Assembly (NCBI RefSeq): GCF_900218035.1 | Contig: NZ_OBMR01000006.1 | Coordinates: 124,001-188,000 of the forward strand | From: Pseudobutyrivibrio ruminis DSM 9787 | GTDB taxonomy: Bacteria; Bacillota; Clostridia; Lachnospirales; Lachnospiraceae | DNA length: 64,000 bases | Reading direction: 5' to 3' | Shown here: piece by piece, positions 38,313 to 47,718 of the stretch | How the letters are laid out: each line of letters starts with the position of its first letter | Position numbering within the stretch: position 1 is the stretch's first letter | Position numbers and translations under genes: made by a program | Notes under the pieces: generated by a model | What the model was told of the DNA's origin: nothing | Database searches by the model: none | The model's input: the letters and a program-made list of their open reading frames with translations, nothing else

Positions 38313-39797
38313 CTAATATAAATATACGACTATAGAATTAACTCCATAGTATTTTGCTGCACACTCGTTACAATTGCCGTATTTTGCATCTTCTGAAAGT
38401 GGCTCTTTGTAATCTTCATCAATGCTGGTGTAGTAAGAATACTGACACCATGGAACATTTTGTCTCTCGATAACAACATCAGCGCCATCCTCTGCTGCAA
38501 TGATTTCATCCAATATGCCATTCCACAACACCCAGCTGGCCTGGATCACTGGAGCCTTAGCATAGATATCGTACTGAATCACCCCGGCATAGCGCATGCC
38601 TGTTGCCATGTATAAAGCTGATAACAATGCTACTGCTGCAATGACTCCATTAGCAATGGTCTGCTTTACCTGAAGGTGAACCAATTGCTTGATGAAACAT
38701 CCAACCGCAAAGGCGATGATTGCTGCGCCAACAAATATCATATAGTCTTCCACGTAGTAAATACGTGGTGTGAACTCTGAATCGATAGTCTTTTGCTGAC
38801 CATATACATATAAGAGAACTGCTGTAAACGCAGAAATATATACTACAACTCCACCAAGTATCGTATTTACGATGCTTATTTTCTTTGATGTGCCAATAAG
38901 CACACCCATCAATAAAATGATTACGAGTAAACAAATCACCCACGGCTTTGTCTGAACAGTCACGATTGCTCTAGAAATGGTTCTGTGAAGTGTGACGCTG
39001 ATAGCCTCTGCCATTCCTGATGAACGCTGCTCGCTAGCCATTCTAGCGCCATTTCCAGGTGCGATTACCATCAAAACACCTGCTACAACAAATGCCACAA
39101 GCGGAATAATCTTTTTCTTTATATCACCGTCCTTGCGACGAATGATAAACATATATAGCACATAAAATCCGCCGATGGCCACGCAATACATCATGCTTGT
39201 GCATGTTAAAATGCCAAGGACAATCATGGTTACATATGCCTTTTTAGTTCCTTCATTCAAGAAAGAGACAATGTATGCACAAGTAAGCAAGCAAAGCATC
39301 ATTGTAAATGAATACCCTGGAACGCCTGACCACCAATTGTAAACGTCGCTATAGTAGTAGCTTGTTGTGAGAAGTGCTGCTGTAATGAGTGTAAGCACAT
39401 CTAGCTGCAAGCCACTTGTTATCTCAAAGATTTCTTTGAATAGCTTTCTGGCTGCCACAAGAATACCAACCATAATGAGTGTGTTGTAAACAATCATCAT
39501 GATTCCGAAACTATGTCCTGCATTATCAAATAAATACAGTGGATTCAGTGTAACCTGAAGCATTACAGCCATGATTCCGGACTGGCCGAAATAGTTCATA
39601 TAGTTCCATGCAACTCGGTGAAACATCTCCACTAATCGATTACTAGTCCACCATTCAATAGCCCATGCAAAATCATCATTTGCAGGCATTGAATAGTAGA
39701 TGGAATATAAGTATGGAACAAACAGCAATGTGTAAGCTACCACAAAAACAGCTTTTATTATTAATTTATTTGGAGTAATTTTCTTTAGCGAATTCAT
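38313..39797 (-). CDS. Polytopic membrane protein, GT-C-like, paralog of the 47719-49200 product
   Basis: 494 residues with about 11 hydrophobic segments. Residues 31-44 read YSIYYSMPANDDFA; the 47719-49200 protein has YSIYYSVPASDDFA in the same place, followed in both by LNPL-(Y/N)L and GH-(S/A)-(F/Y)GI. The paired Asp41-Asp42 in the first outside loop fits GT-C catalytic residues. I believe it belongs to a DUF6056-like group but cannot verify this. The start (ATG 39797) is 2 bp after the stop of the GtrB-like gene, which suggests the GT2 enzyme supplies the donor for this one. Confidence 0.65.
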   Translation of the reverse strand: MNSLKKITPNKLIIKAVFVVAYTLLFVPYLYSIYYSMPANDDFAWAIEWWTSNRLVEMFHRVAWNYMNYFGQSGIMAVMLQVTLNPLYLFDNAGHSFGIMMIVYNTLIMVGILVAARKLFKEIFEITSGLQLDVLTLITAALLTTSYYYSDVYNWWSGVPGYSFTMMLCLLTCAYIVSFLNEGTKKAYVTMIVLGILTCTSMMYCVAIGGFYVLYMFIIRRKDGDIKKKIIPLVAFVVAGVLMVIAPGNGARMASEQRSSGMAEAISVTLHRTISRAIVTVQTKPWVICLLVIILLMGVLIGTSKKISIVNTILGGVVVYISAFTAVLLYVYGQQKTIDSEFTPRIYYVEDYMIFVGAAIIAFAVGCFIKQLVHLQVKQTIANGVIAAVALLSALYMATGMRYAGVIQYDIYAKAPVIQASWVLWNGILDEIIAAEDGADVVIERQNVPWCQYSYYTSIDEDYKEPLSEDAKYGNCNECAAKYYGVNSIVVYLY

Positions 39798-39799
39798 AA

Positions 39800-40747
39800 T
39801 TAATTCTTTGAATCATCCCCCGCATCGTAATTAATAACATTTCTGATGACGTACTGTGGAGAATTGTTGATGCTGATGAAAATACGGCCAACATACTCGC
39901 CAATTAATCCAAGTACAAGAAGGATAAGGCCTCCTAAAATAAGAATAACTGAAATAGTTGAACTCCAACCGAGCATTCTGGTAGGATCAACAATTTTTCT
40001 GATGATTACATAAATAGCATAAATAAAGCCAATAAATGCTATGATTGAGCCGCTATAAGAAGCGATTCTGAGTGGTAAAATTGAGAATGATGTGAAACCA
40101 TTCATCCACAAAGCAAGAAGCTTCTTAAGGTTATATCCAGAAGTCCCTTCCATGCGCTCACGATGATTTACAGTTACATTGCAAATGTTCTTTGTTGAGC
40201 GAAGCACAAGACCAATAACATATGGATATGCCCCTGTGTAGTTAAGCATTTCTTCAACAATGAATCTACGAACAGCGAAGTAGCTTGAAACATAAAGCTC
40301 CTTTGGCTTGCCAAGCATAACCTCTGTCATCTTTTTATTAAGGTGGCTGCCCCAGTTTCTGAACCCAGAATGCTGCTTGTGCTCATACTCGGCATAAACT
40401 GCATCATAGCCCTCTTCTATCTTCTCAATAAGCTTATCTACTTCATTTGCAGGTGTCTGACCATCATCATCAAGACACACTACAATATCGCCTGATGCAA
40501 AATGAAATCCTGCCATAAGAGCAGCATGCTGACCGAAATTCTTAGCATGATTGATTCCAATGATATTTTTGTTGTCTGCACAAAGCTGACGAATAACACC
40601 AAAAGTGTTATCTGGAGAGCAGTCATTTACAAGCACGATTTCATAATCATAGTTTGACATTGACTGCATCTTTTCTTTAATTTCCCCAACTACTACTGGC
40701 AGAGTTTTTTCTGAGCGGTAGCATGGTATAACAAATGATATTTTCAT
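39800..40747 (-). CDS. GtrB/DPM1-like polyprenyl-phosphate glycosyltransferase (GT2)
   Basis: 315 residues, AGGAGAT upstream. GT2 catalytic domain 1-215: ISFVIPCYRSEKTLP, IVLVNDCSPDNT at 37-48, and the metal-binding CLDDDGQTP (Asp93-95). HAKNFGQHAALMAGF is the family motif of polyprenyl-P glycosyltransferases. Two C-terminal membrane helices at about 230-255 and 265-292, as in GtrB and ArnC. The reaction would be transfer of a sugar from NDP or UDP-sugar to undecaprenyl phosphate on the inner face. The second such enzyme (46777-47706) is not a close copy, so two different donors are likely. Confidence 0.88.
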   Translation of the reverse strand: MKISFVIPCYRSEKTLPVVVGEIKEKMQSMSNYDYEIVLVNDCSPDNTFGVIRQLCADNKNIIGINHAKNFGQHAALMAGFHFASGDIVVCLDDDGQTPANEVDKLIEKIEEGYDAVYAEYEHKQHSGFRNWGSHLNKKMTEVMLGKPKELYVSSYFAVRRFIVEEMLNYTGAYPYVIGLVLRSTKNICNVTVNHRERMEGTSGYNLKKLLALWMNGFTSFSILPLRIASYSGSIIAFIGFIYAIYVIIRKIVDPTRMLGWSSTISVILILGGLILLVLGLIGEYVGRIFISINNSPQYVIRNVINYDAGDDSKN

Positions 40748-40770
40748 TGTTTATTTATCTCCTGTCATAT

Positions 40771-42225
40771 CTATCTAATCATATATATATTTACTTCTCC
40801 GCAGTTTGCAATGTTTTCGCATCCAATCTGCTGTAAGAATATATCAGTGTCCTCGCCAACTCTTACTGCTACGTATTTTGACTGAACCATATCAAAATAG
40901 CTAAGGATGTAGTCATCGTAACAGCAACTGATACCATAACCACTTGGAAGCGCATAAAGCTCATTAAATGGAGCTGTAAGCGTCCAAACTATGGTGTTAT
41001 CCCATTTATTTGAATCTGATAATGGCATGACCTCATCAAGTGAATACGATTGAACTCTCGATGCAAGTTCCTCGTTATATACTGGTAAATCTGTGTAAAA
41101 TGTCTCGTGAGAACCCCAGCACATAATACCAATAAGGATAATCGAAATCACATTAATGATAGCATTTTTTTGAATAACCATCATCATAATAAATCCAGCA
41201 ATCGTGCATGCCATAAGCTTTCGTGAACCTTCAGATGCATTGTACAAAGTCCACATAGCAACAAGCATCACTATCCATGTAAGTAACATTGACACAGAAA
41301 TCAAATCCCTTTTTTTAACCAGCATTATTATCACAAAAATGCCAAGTAACATATATGCCAGGTACCAAACTCCACGCATGGATTCGCCATGTATAGCAAG
41401 CTTCATAAATTCTATTGTTTCAAGTCTGTTAGCATTGAATTTTTCAAAAAGCAATGCCGGGCTTTTGAAAACTTCAAAATCAATAATGCTGAAGAAATAT
41501 GCTGCTGTGAAATAGTGATTAATTGCAACGAATATCACCACTGCTACAAGAAGAACTACAATCTGTGCAACAAGCTTTGTTATCTCATGTTTTTTAACAA
41601 GAATAGCAAGCATTATAAGACCAAATGCAGCATAATACCCCTGCATACTAACAAGGCCTACAAGCAATATATTGCTAATCACAAATGTAATTATCGAGCC
41701 TGAACGATAATAATGTAAAACAAGGGTGCAATAAATGAATAACAATGCAGCAAGCATAGCTTCTGGTGTAGTTGAAAAGAAATATCTAAGCAGCACAGCA
41801 TATGATATAACAAACCCACTTACTAAACACTGCTGCTTAAAGTCTGGCTTAATTAATACTACGAACAATACCAGAGCAAACATCCAAAGAATGATATTGA
41901 ACACTATAGGTGTGAATGGATTCCAACCAAATATCTTTCCAACAATAACGAATGGTAGTAGGTTTGTAAAATTCCAAGCTCCAAATCCGCCATGTAAGGC
42001 TGTACTTTCAGTGAATCCAAAAAAGCCCAGTGGATGGCCATAATCAATCATGGCTTCCACCTGCTTATAATAGAAAAGCTCATCGTTCCAAAGAGAATTT
42101 GGAATGTACACCTTGTTGAACCACATCCCCTTTGATAACAAATAAATAATAGCTCCCATGATAGGTGTCAAAAGAGCCAATACTATTATTAAATTCTTTT
42201 TTTGAAGAAATGATTTAGCATTCAT
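40771..42225 (-). CDS. GT-C-like polytopic membrane glycosyltransferase
   Basis: 484 residues, about 11 hydrophobic segments. The first outside loop has WNDELFYYKQVEAMIDYGHPLGFFG with Asp48-Glu49, a classical position for GT-C acidic catalytic residues, then ALHGGFGAWNF. A C-terminal outside region of about 100 residues (PVYNEELASRVQSYSLDEVMPL) follows. The ATG overlaps the previous stop by 1 base (TAATG arrangement). Substrates not assignable. Confidence 0.65.
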   Translation of the reverse strand: MNAKSFLQKKNLIIVLALLTPIMGAIIYLLSKGMWFNKVYIPNSLWNDELFYYKQVEAMIDYGHPLGFFGFTESTALHGGFGAWNFTNLLPFVIVGKIFGWNPFTPIVFNIILWMFALVLFVVLIKPDFKQQCLVSGFVISYAVLLRYFFSTTPEAMLAALLFIYCTLVLHYYRSGSIITFVISNILLVGLVSMQGYYAAFGLIMLAILVKKHEITKLVAQIVVLLVAVVIFVAINHYFTAAYFFSIIDFEVFKSPALLFEKFNANRLETIEFMKLAIHGESMRGVWYLAYMLLGIFVIIMLVKKRDLISVSMLLTWIVMLVAMWTLYNASEGSRKLMACTIAGFIMMMVIQKNAIINVISIILIGIMCWGSHETFYTDLPVYNEELASRVQSYSLDEVMPLSDSNKWDNTIVWTLTAPFNELYALPSGYGISCCYDDYILSYFDMVQSKYVAVRVGEDTDIFLQQIGCENIANCGEVNIYMIR

Positions 42226-43460
42226 TAATAGTATAATCCACCTCTATATAGATATAAAAAGTATTTGCAACCCAAAAGAACCTGTGCAACCATTGGTACA
42301 GCCTGAACCGCGAGCATACATATCATTCTTACTCTGGCTGTCTTTTCAAGAGTCATTAATGACATAACATCCTTTATCCAAACAATAAAGGCAGTCAAAA
42401 ATACGATAAATAAACCGCACATGTATCCCCATGCAAAATTAAAGTGGCCCTCTCTGAAGCCCTTTTCATAGAATACTACACTAGTCAAAAGACCAGCCAA
42501 GTAAAGCTGCCATGAGAATCTATAGTAATTATCATTTTTCAGAGATTTAAAATGGAATATTAAAACTACGATAGGGAATGCTCCTGCCAAGAATAATGAT
42601 AAAGGCAGATTTGGTGTGTACTGATTCCAAACTCTGAATAGTTCTATGCCGATACCACTTTCTTCACCTCTGGCTGTTGTGCCTGTGAACACTCCAGAAT
42701 ACTGTCCCAATAGCTCGATGAGTGTAGGGATATAGCAAATAGCATATATCAACGACTGCTTAAAATTGGCAAACTTTGCTTTGCAAAATCTGAACAACAT
42801 AATAAACGCCAATGTAAACAAATGTATAATTGTATAGCTTGGCTTTGTCATTGTTACAAGAAGAAGCGACAACGCATAGGCAATGTATAATGCCACAACT
42901 TTTAGAGTAGGCTTATCCTTGAAATCTTCCTCGTATCTAGAAACAGTAATTGCTCCAAATATGAATGAAAGAATCATGAACGGTCTTGCTGCCATATAAG
43001 TTCCGTTATGCCATGGATTTGGTGAGAAAACTCCCAAATATGTATATCCTATAAGCTTTGATGCAAACCAATCAGAATAAATCATAGAAGCAAAGAATAA
43101 ACCAAAAGTAGCCAAAGTAGAAAATACTTTGGCCTTTGTTGTATATGTAATAAAAATCTTTGTAATTATGATTGCAATGAAATTATAGAAAGTGATTGTA
43201 AGTGCCATTGCAAGCTCTGCCGAACCACAAAAGTTCATGATAATGCTTGCTGTCTTAAACATCACCCTATACGGAAAATCATATAGTTCATTTGTACCAA
43301 GTACTTCCTGAACATATGCTTTGATATCAGAGAAATAGCTTCCATCAGTAACAACAGCCTGATTCAAAAAAAGATGAAACATTTTGTTTGTTGCTACGCA
43401 TAATAGCAAAGCAAATAGAACTATATCAAAGATATTAATAATTGCTTTCTTATTTTTCAT
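42225..43460 (-). CDS. GT-C-like polytopic membrane protein
   Basis: 411 residues from ATG 43460; a TTG two codons upstream (43466) is also possible, and AGGA lies between 6 and 12 bases from either. About ten hydrophobic segments; the first outside loop reads VVTDGSYFSDIKAYVQEVLG with acidic residues typical of GT-C proteins. A cluster FSPNPWHNGTYMAARPF follows a later loop. Shorter than its neighbours and ends with the last membrane helix (FLYLYRGGLYY). Its first codons overlap the end of the GNAT gene. Confidence 0.6.
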   Translation of the reverse strand: MKNKKAIINIFDIVLFALLLCVATNKMFHLFLNQAVVTDGSYFSDIKAYVQEVLGTNELYDFPYRVMFKTASIIMNFCGSAELAMALTITFYNFIAIIITKIFITYTTKAKVFSTLATFGLFFASMIYSDWFASKLIGYTYLGVFSPNPWHNGTYMAARPFMILSFIFGAITVSRYEEDFKDKPTLKVVALYIAYALSLLLVTMTKPSYTIIHLFTLAFIMLFRFCKAKFANFKQSLIYAICYIPTLIELLGQYSGVFTGTTARGEESGIGIELFRVWNQYTPNLPLSLFLAGAFPIVVLIFHFKSLKNDNYYRFSWQLYLAGLLTSVVFYEKGFREGHFNFAWGYMCGLFIVFLTAFIVWIKDVMSLMTLEKTARVRMICMLAVQAVPMVAQVLLGCKYFLYLYRGGLYY

Positions 43461-43983
43461 ACTCAAATTTTCCTAAAAAATAGACATCTTTAGGCTGTCC
43501 ATCTACCCATTCATCAGCCTTAAATAGTCCTTCTTTTTCAAATCCGCCTTTCTCGCAAGCACGAACTGAAGCAGGGTTATCAGCCATAATTCGACAGTAA
43601 ACCTTGTGCATATCCATGTGCTGCAATGCATAATCAGATGTGAGCCTTGCCATTTCTGTGCCACGGCCACCACCAACATATTTTTCTTCGCCGATAAGCA
43701 TGCCATATTCACATTTCTTGTTTGCCTTATCAATATTTATGAGATAGGTGCTTCCAATTTTAACATTATCAGCCTTATCCCAAGCGACAAACTGAACAAC
43801 TTCGCCTGTTAAAACTTTATTAGTAATCCATTTTATCTGTCCTTCAACAGTAAATGGTTCCTTGATAAAGAAGCGCTGCATAACAAAATCGCTATTGCGC
43901 CATCTGACAAAATCTTCAGCATCTTCTATTTGCATAGGGGTGAGAAAAATCTTCTCACCCTCAATTTTTAAACTAGCGTCCAT
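43450..43983 (-). CDS. GNAT-family N-acetyltransferase, likely for an amino sugar nucleotide
   Basis: 177 residues, RimJ/RimL-type (Acetyltransf_3) fold: IFLTPMQIEDAEDFVRWRN at the N-terminus, the acetyl-CoA loop EKYVGGGRGTEMARL at about 101-115, and CRIMADNPASVRACEKGGFEKEG at the end. Its start overlaps the wecE-like gene by 11 bp, so the two are translationally coupled. In E. coli the step after WecE is N-acetylation of dTDP-4-amino-4,6-dideoxygalactose by WecD; this protein is the likely functional counterpart though from a different GNAT subgroup. Ribosomal-protein acetylation is the less likely alternative. Confidence 0.75.
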   Translation of the reverse strand: MDASLKIEGEKIFLTPMQIEDAEDFVRWRNSDFVMQRFFIKEPFTVEGQIKWITNKVLTGEVVQFVAWDKADNVKIGSTYLINIDKANKKCEYGMLIGEEKYVGGGRGTEMARLTSDYALQHMDMHKVYCRIMADNPASVRACEKGGFEKEGLFKADEWVDGQPKDVYFLGKFEYEK

Positions 43984-45106
43984 TATAGAAATCCTTTACA
44001 ACCTTAACTACCTTTGCATGATCCTCATCTGTAAGACCATAGTAAAGAGGAAGACGTACAAGTCTCTCGCTCTCTTTTGTTGTGTATACATCCTCGCCAT
44101 CAAAACGCCCATACTTCTTACCAGCTGGTGCTGAGTGAAGTGGAATGTAATGGAATACCATAAGTACTTCATTTGACTTAGCGTAGTTGATAAGCTCTGT
44201 ACGCTCTTCAAGATCCTTGCATTTGAGGTAGAACATGTGAGCATTGTGCTCGCATCCTTCTGGAATAGTAGGAAGCTCTACCTTGCCTGCATCTGCAAGC
44301 TCCTTGAATGCATCATAGTACTTGTTCCAAGAATTCATTCTGTCATCAAAAATCTCGTCTGCCTTTTCAAGCTGACCATAAAGGTATGCAGCATTAAGCT
44401 CAGATGGGAGGTATGAAGAACCAGCCTCAACCCATGTGTATTTATCAATCTGTCCACGGAAGAACTTTGCACGGTTTGTACCCTTTTCACGGATGATTTC
44501 AGCCATTTCAGCATTTGCTGGATCATTGATAAGAAGAGCTCCACCTTCACCCATTGAATAGTTCTTTGTCTCATGGAATGAGAATGCGCCGTAATCGCCA
44601 ATTGTACCAAGTGCCTTACCGTGATACTTACTCATAACGCCCTGAGCAGCATCCTCAACAACCTTGAGGTTGTGACGCTTTGCAATATCCATGATTGTGT
44701 CCATCTCACAAGCAACACCTGCATAGTGAACAGGAACGATTGCTACAGTTTTGTCTGTGATAGCTGCCTCGATCTTTGTCTCATCGATGTTCATTGTATC
44801 AGGACGGATATCTACAAATACTACAGTTGCTCCACGAAGAACGAAAGCATCTGCTGTTGATACGAATGTGAATGAAGGCATGATAACTTCATCGCCCGGC
44901 TTAATCTCGCATAAGAGAGCAGCCATTTCAGTAGCATGTGTACAAGATGTTGTAAGAAGCACCTTTGCAGCACCTGTTCTGTATTCGAACCAATTGTTAC
45001 ATTTCTTTGTGAACTCACCATCGCCGCAGATTTTGTGCTGTGCGATAGCTTCGTTAATATATTTTGTTTCTGTTCCTACGAAAGGTGGTACGTTGAATGG
45101 AATCAT
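43973..45106 (-). CDS. wecE: dTDP-4-amino-4,6-dideoxygalactose transaminase (WecE/RffA)
   Basis: 377 residues, AAAGGAG upstream of the ATG. Resembles E. coli WecE from memory across the whole length: IPFNVPPFVGTE, GDEVIMPSFTFVSTADAFVLRG, VPVHYAGVACEMDTIM, VVEDAAQGVMSKYHGKALGTIG, and SFHETKNY with the PLP lysine at Lys181. The reaction converts dTDP-4-keto-6-deoxyglucose plus glutamate to dTDP-4-amino-4,6-dideoxygalactose (precursor of Fuc4NAc). The substrate-forming enzymes RmlA and RmlB are not in the window. One of the polyprenyl-P transferases in the operon could use the acetylated product as donor. Confidence 0.92.
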   Translation of the reverse strand: MIPFNVPPFVGTETKYINEAIAQHKICGDGEFTKKCNNWFEYRTGAAKVLLTTSCTHATEMAALLCEIKPGDEVIMPSFTFVSTADAFVLRGATVVFVDIRPDTMNIDETKIEAAITDKTVAIVPVHYAGVACEMDTIMDIAKRHNLKVVEDAAQGVMSKYHGKALGTIGDYGAFSFHETKNYSMGEGGALLINDPANAEMAEIIREKGTNRAKFFRGQIDKYTWVEAGSSYLPSELNAAYLYGQLEKADEIFDDRMNSWNKYYDAFKELADAGKVELPTIPEGCEHNAHMFYLKCKDLEERTELINYAKSNEVLMVFHYIPLHSAPAGKKYGRFDGEDVYTTKESERLVRLPLYYGLTDEDHAKVVKVVKDFYNGR

Positions 45107-45120
45107 TTCTTTGCTCCTTT

Positions 45121-46773
45121 TTATTCAAAAAAATCATAAACTATAATACCGTCAAACTCATCATCAGCCTTTACCTGTGCTGAAGTATGTCTAACTTTTA
45201 TATAATCACATAATGTGTTGGAAATCTCCGTGCCACAGAAATACACCTGCCCATTGAAGAAATCATCAATAAAAAGTGTATCCAGCCCATTGGCATGAAT
45301 TTGTTTCCAATACATTGGTGTATTGTACACCCATCCGCCCCAAAATACCATATTTTTTGGAACACCATTTTTATATACGGTAAACGGATTTGCTGGCAAA
45401 GCCAGTGATAAATCATAAATATACATATTGTCAGGATGCTCTATTACGTAGTTTTCAAGGCTGTTTGACTGTGCAATATCAGCCTCTCTGTAAATATCAT
45501 GAGCAACCGTGTATGTATATTTAACCATGTTTGTATCTGGCTTTAATATGAAACCAGCTATCATAATCAGTGCCATTAAGCATGTGGTTGTAATTAGTGG
45601 CTTTTTGTTTTCTATTTTGCCTAGCTCATTTATCATCTTTACCACTGATGGAATAAAGAAGATAAACACAAGAGCCTGATATGCTCTCATCGGAAATCTT
45701 GCCTGGATTAGGAAATATATTGAAACCAGTGCAAACATTCCAAACAAAGCATCTATTGCAAGAATGGCCCTCTTATTTATAAGCTTCTTGATAGCCATGA
45801 TATTTGTAAGTACAAGTAATGCTATCCAAATTACAACCTGTAGATTCACCACCATGCTTGGCATGATAAGGTTGTAAGCTCTTTTTATATAATCCTTTGT
45901 AGAAAGGCTTGTGCCTTCATAAGCACTTAGTATTGTCTCGAAGTTTTCTGTGGTGAGGTTCTCATCCATGAAGAACCAGTTGCTGGCAGCATTGTAAAGT
46001 GTCTCATCCCAGCCCACTGATTCGTATACGCCATTTACATCTTCTTCGTATGATAAATGAGGATAATCAATCCAGGTGCCTGCCTGAGCATAATATTTAT
46101 TGAAATCTGCAATGCCAGTTACTTTTTCATAGATAGCATTGCTTCCATAGGCAACTGCCATCGCAATCAAAATGATTAATGTCTTTTTAACAACCTGCTT
46201 TTTGTTTTCCCCAAAAAATTCGAAGAACAAAACAATAAGCACTGCTGCAAGTCCAACCAATCCAAACTGCTTTCTGATGCCATATGCCAATACCAGCATA
46301 ATTATCGCAATTACGAATTGAGTGTTTATCAACTTTTCTGACTCCATGCTGGAAATCAAGCTGCAAGCTGCCGCACCTGCCACAAGACCTGCTGTAGCTG
46401 TATACTGCAGAGCTGTGGAAAAATGCATGAAGCAGAATAAAAACATAATGATGAATGTAGCTACGCCGATAAACTTTTGCTTAGCAAGGCTATTTGCAAT
46501 AATCCAAAGGCTTGTCGCTACCATGGCAAGCTCGAAAACTGTGTACCAGGCAATGCCGCTATACAATCTGTAGAACAAAGCAATTATGCCGTAGTAGTAG
46601 AAACTTCCGAATATGGTACCTGCTTCAGGTGTACCAGTGGTATAGCCAGCCGTTAGGTACATCAAAACTTTGTCATCATTGTTTTGGAAGCATACAGGGC
46701 ATATTATCCATAGCAACGCTAGCGATATAGCTACCACTATTAATGAAATAAGCCAATTCTTTTTAAGTACCAT
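45121..46773 (-). CDS. GT-C-like polytopic membrane glycosyltransferase
   Basis: 550 residues, ATG with GGAG upstream. About 11 hydrophobic segments. The first outside loop has CFQNNDDKVLMYLTAGYTTGTP with Asp33-Asp34, then FGSFYYYGI. The C-terminal 130 residues form an outside domain (HPDNMYIYDLSLALPANPFTVYKNG). It starts directly after the GtrB-like gene (3 bp). The acidic loop and length fit GT-C; no substrate can be named. Confidence 0.65.
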   Translation of the reverse strand: MVLKKNWLISLIVVAISLALLWIICPVCFQNNDDKVLMYLTAGYTTGTPEAGTIFGSFYYYGIIALFYRLYSGIAWYTVFELAMVATSLWIIANSLAKQKFIGVATFIIMFLFCFMHFSTALQYTATAGLVAGAAACSLISSMESEKLINTQFVIAIIMLVLAYGIRKQFGLVGLAAVLIVLFFEFFGENKKQVVKKTLIILIAMAVAYGSNAIYEKVTGIADFNKYYAQAGTWIDYPHLSYEEDVNGVYESVGWDETLYNAASNWFFMDENLTTENFETILSAYEGTSLSTKDYIKRAYNLIMPSMVVNLQVVIWIALLVLTNIMAIKKLINKRAILAIDALFGMFALVSIYFLIQARFPMRAYQALVFIFFIPSVVKMINELGKIENKKPLITTTCLMALIMIAGFILKPDTNMVKYTYTVAHDIYREADIAQSNSLENYVIEHPDNMYIYDLSLALPANPFTVYKNGVPKNMVFWGGWVYNTPMYWKQIHANGLDTLFIDDFFNGQVYFCGTEISNTLCDYIKVRHTSAQVKADDEFDGIIVYDFFE

Positions 46774-46776
46774 GAC

Positions 46777-47706
46777 TTACTCCTCTTCCTGCACCAAATA
46801 AATAGGGCGCTTCTTTGTTTCAAGGTATGTCTTTGCCATGTATTGGCCCTGAATTCCAAGGCAGAGAAGCTGAATTCCCGAAACTAAAAGTATGATACAA
46901 ACCATTGATGGCCAACCACTGGTTGGGTCACCAAAGATAAGTGTACGAACGATAATAACTATGATGAACAGGAATGCAACTAGACACATTATGCTACCAA
47001 ACACTGATGCAAGTGTAAGTGGCGCTGTACTGAATGCAACAATTCCATCTATAGCATAAATGAAAAGTTTCCAGAAAGACCACTTTGTCTCTCCTGCTAC
47101 TCGCTCTACATTTTCGAATTCTAGCCATTTGCGTTTGAAACCAACCCAACCGAAGATACCCTTGCTAAATCGGTTGTACTCTCCCATTGAAAGGATGGCA
47201 TTGACAACCTTTCTAGTCATCATCTGATAATCGCGGGCACCATCTACAATATCAGCGCTGCTGATTTTATTCATTATCTTGTAGAATTTGCGGGCGAACC
47301 ATGAGCGAATTGGGGGCTCACCTTTTCTGTCTACACGGCGAGTAGATACGCATTCGTACTCACCATTTTCAATTTCTGAAAGCATCTTTGGAAGCATTGA
47401 AGGTGGATCCTGAAGATCCACATCCATGATTACTACATAGTCTCCCTTTGCTTTTTCAAGGCCTGCATATATGCCCGCTTCTTTGCCAAAGTTTCTAGAG
47501 AAAGATACATAGTGTACTCTTTCGTCCTGCTGGTGCAATTCTTTTAACACCTTTAGAGTATTGTCTCTAGAACCATCATCAACAAATACAAACTCCAAAT
47601 CTACTGAAGCAAGTTCTGACTCCATCTCATGTATTGTTTTGTAAAAAATAGGTGTTGCCTCTTCTTCGTTATAACAAGGCACCACAATTGAAAGTAATTT
47701 TTTCAA
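46777..47706 (-). CDS. GtrB/DPM1-like polyprenyl-phosphate glycosyltransferase (GT2)
   Basis: 309 residues from a TTG at 47706 (AAGG upstream). GT2 features: IVVPCYNEEEATP at 7-19, FVDDGSRDNT at 41-50, SFSRNFGKEAGIYAGL at 68-83, and the catalytic IMDVDLQDPP at 93-102. RYSKG-type segment FSKGIFGWVGFKR near 180-192, and two C-terminal membrane helices at about 230-255 and 265-290. Closely matches bactoprenol glucosyltransferases (GtrB/YkoT/CsbB types). The product would be undecaprenyl-phosphate hexose for an outside GT-C enzyme; the genes immediately before and after it are both GT-C-like. Confidence 0.9.
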   Translation of the reverse strand: MKKLLSIVVPCYNEEEATPIFYKTIHEMESELASVDLEFVFVDDGSRDNTLKVLKELHQQDERVHYVSFSRNFGKEAGIYAGLEKAKGDYVVIMDVDLQDPPSMLPKMLSEIENGEYECVSTRRVDRKGEPPIRSWFARKFYKIMNKISSADIVDGARDYQMMTRKVVNAILSMGEYNRFSKGIFGWVGFKRKWLEFENVERVAGETKWSFWKLFIYAIDGIVAFSTAPLTLASVFGSIMCLVAFLFIIVIIVRTLIFGDPTSGWPSMVCIILLVSGIQLLCLGIQGQYMAKTYLETKKRPIYLVQEEE

Positions 47707-47718
47707 TGCCTTTTCCTC

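Noticed and set aside
43450-43983. GNAT protein as ribosomal-protein acetyltransferase
   Set aside because: The fold alone allows it, but the 11-bp overlap with wecE and the operon context favour an amino-sugar substrate.
44751-45146. 131-codon plus-strand frame opposite wecE
   Set aside because: It is the antisense shadow of a well-recognised enzyme gene, and has no ribosome binding site or family likeness.
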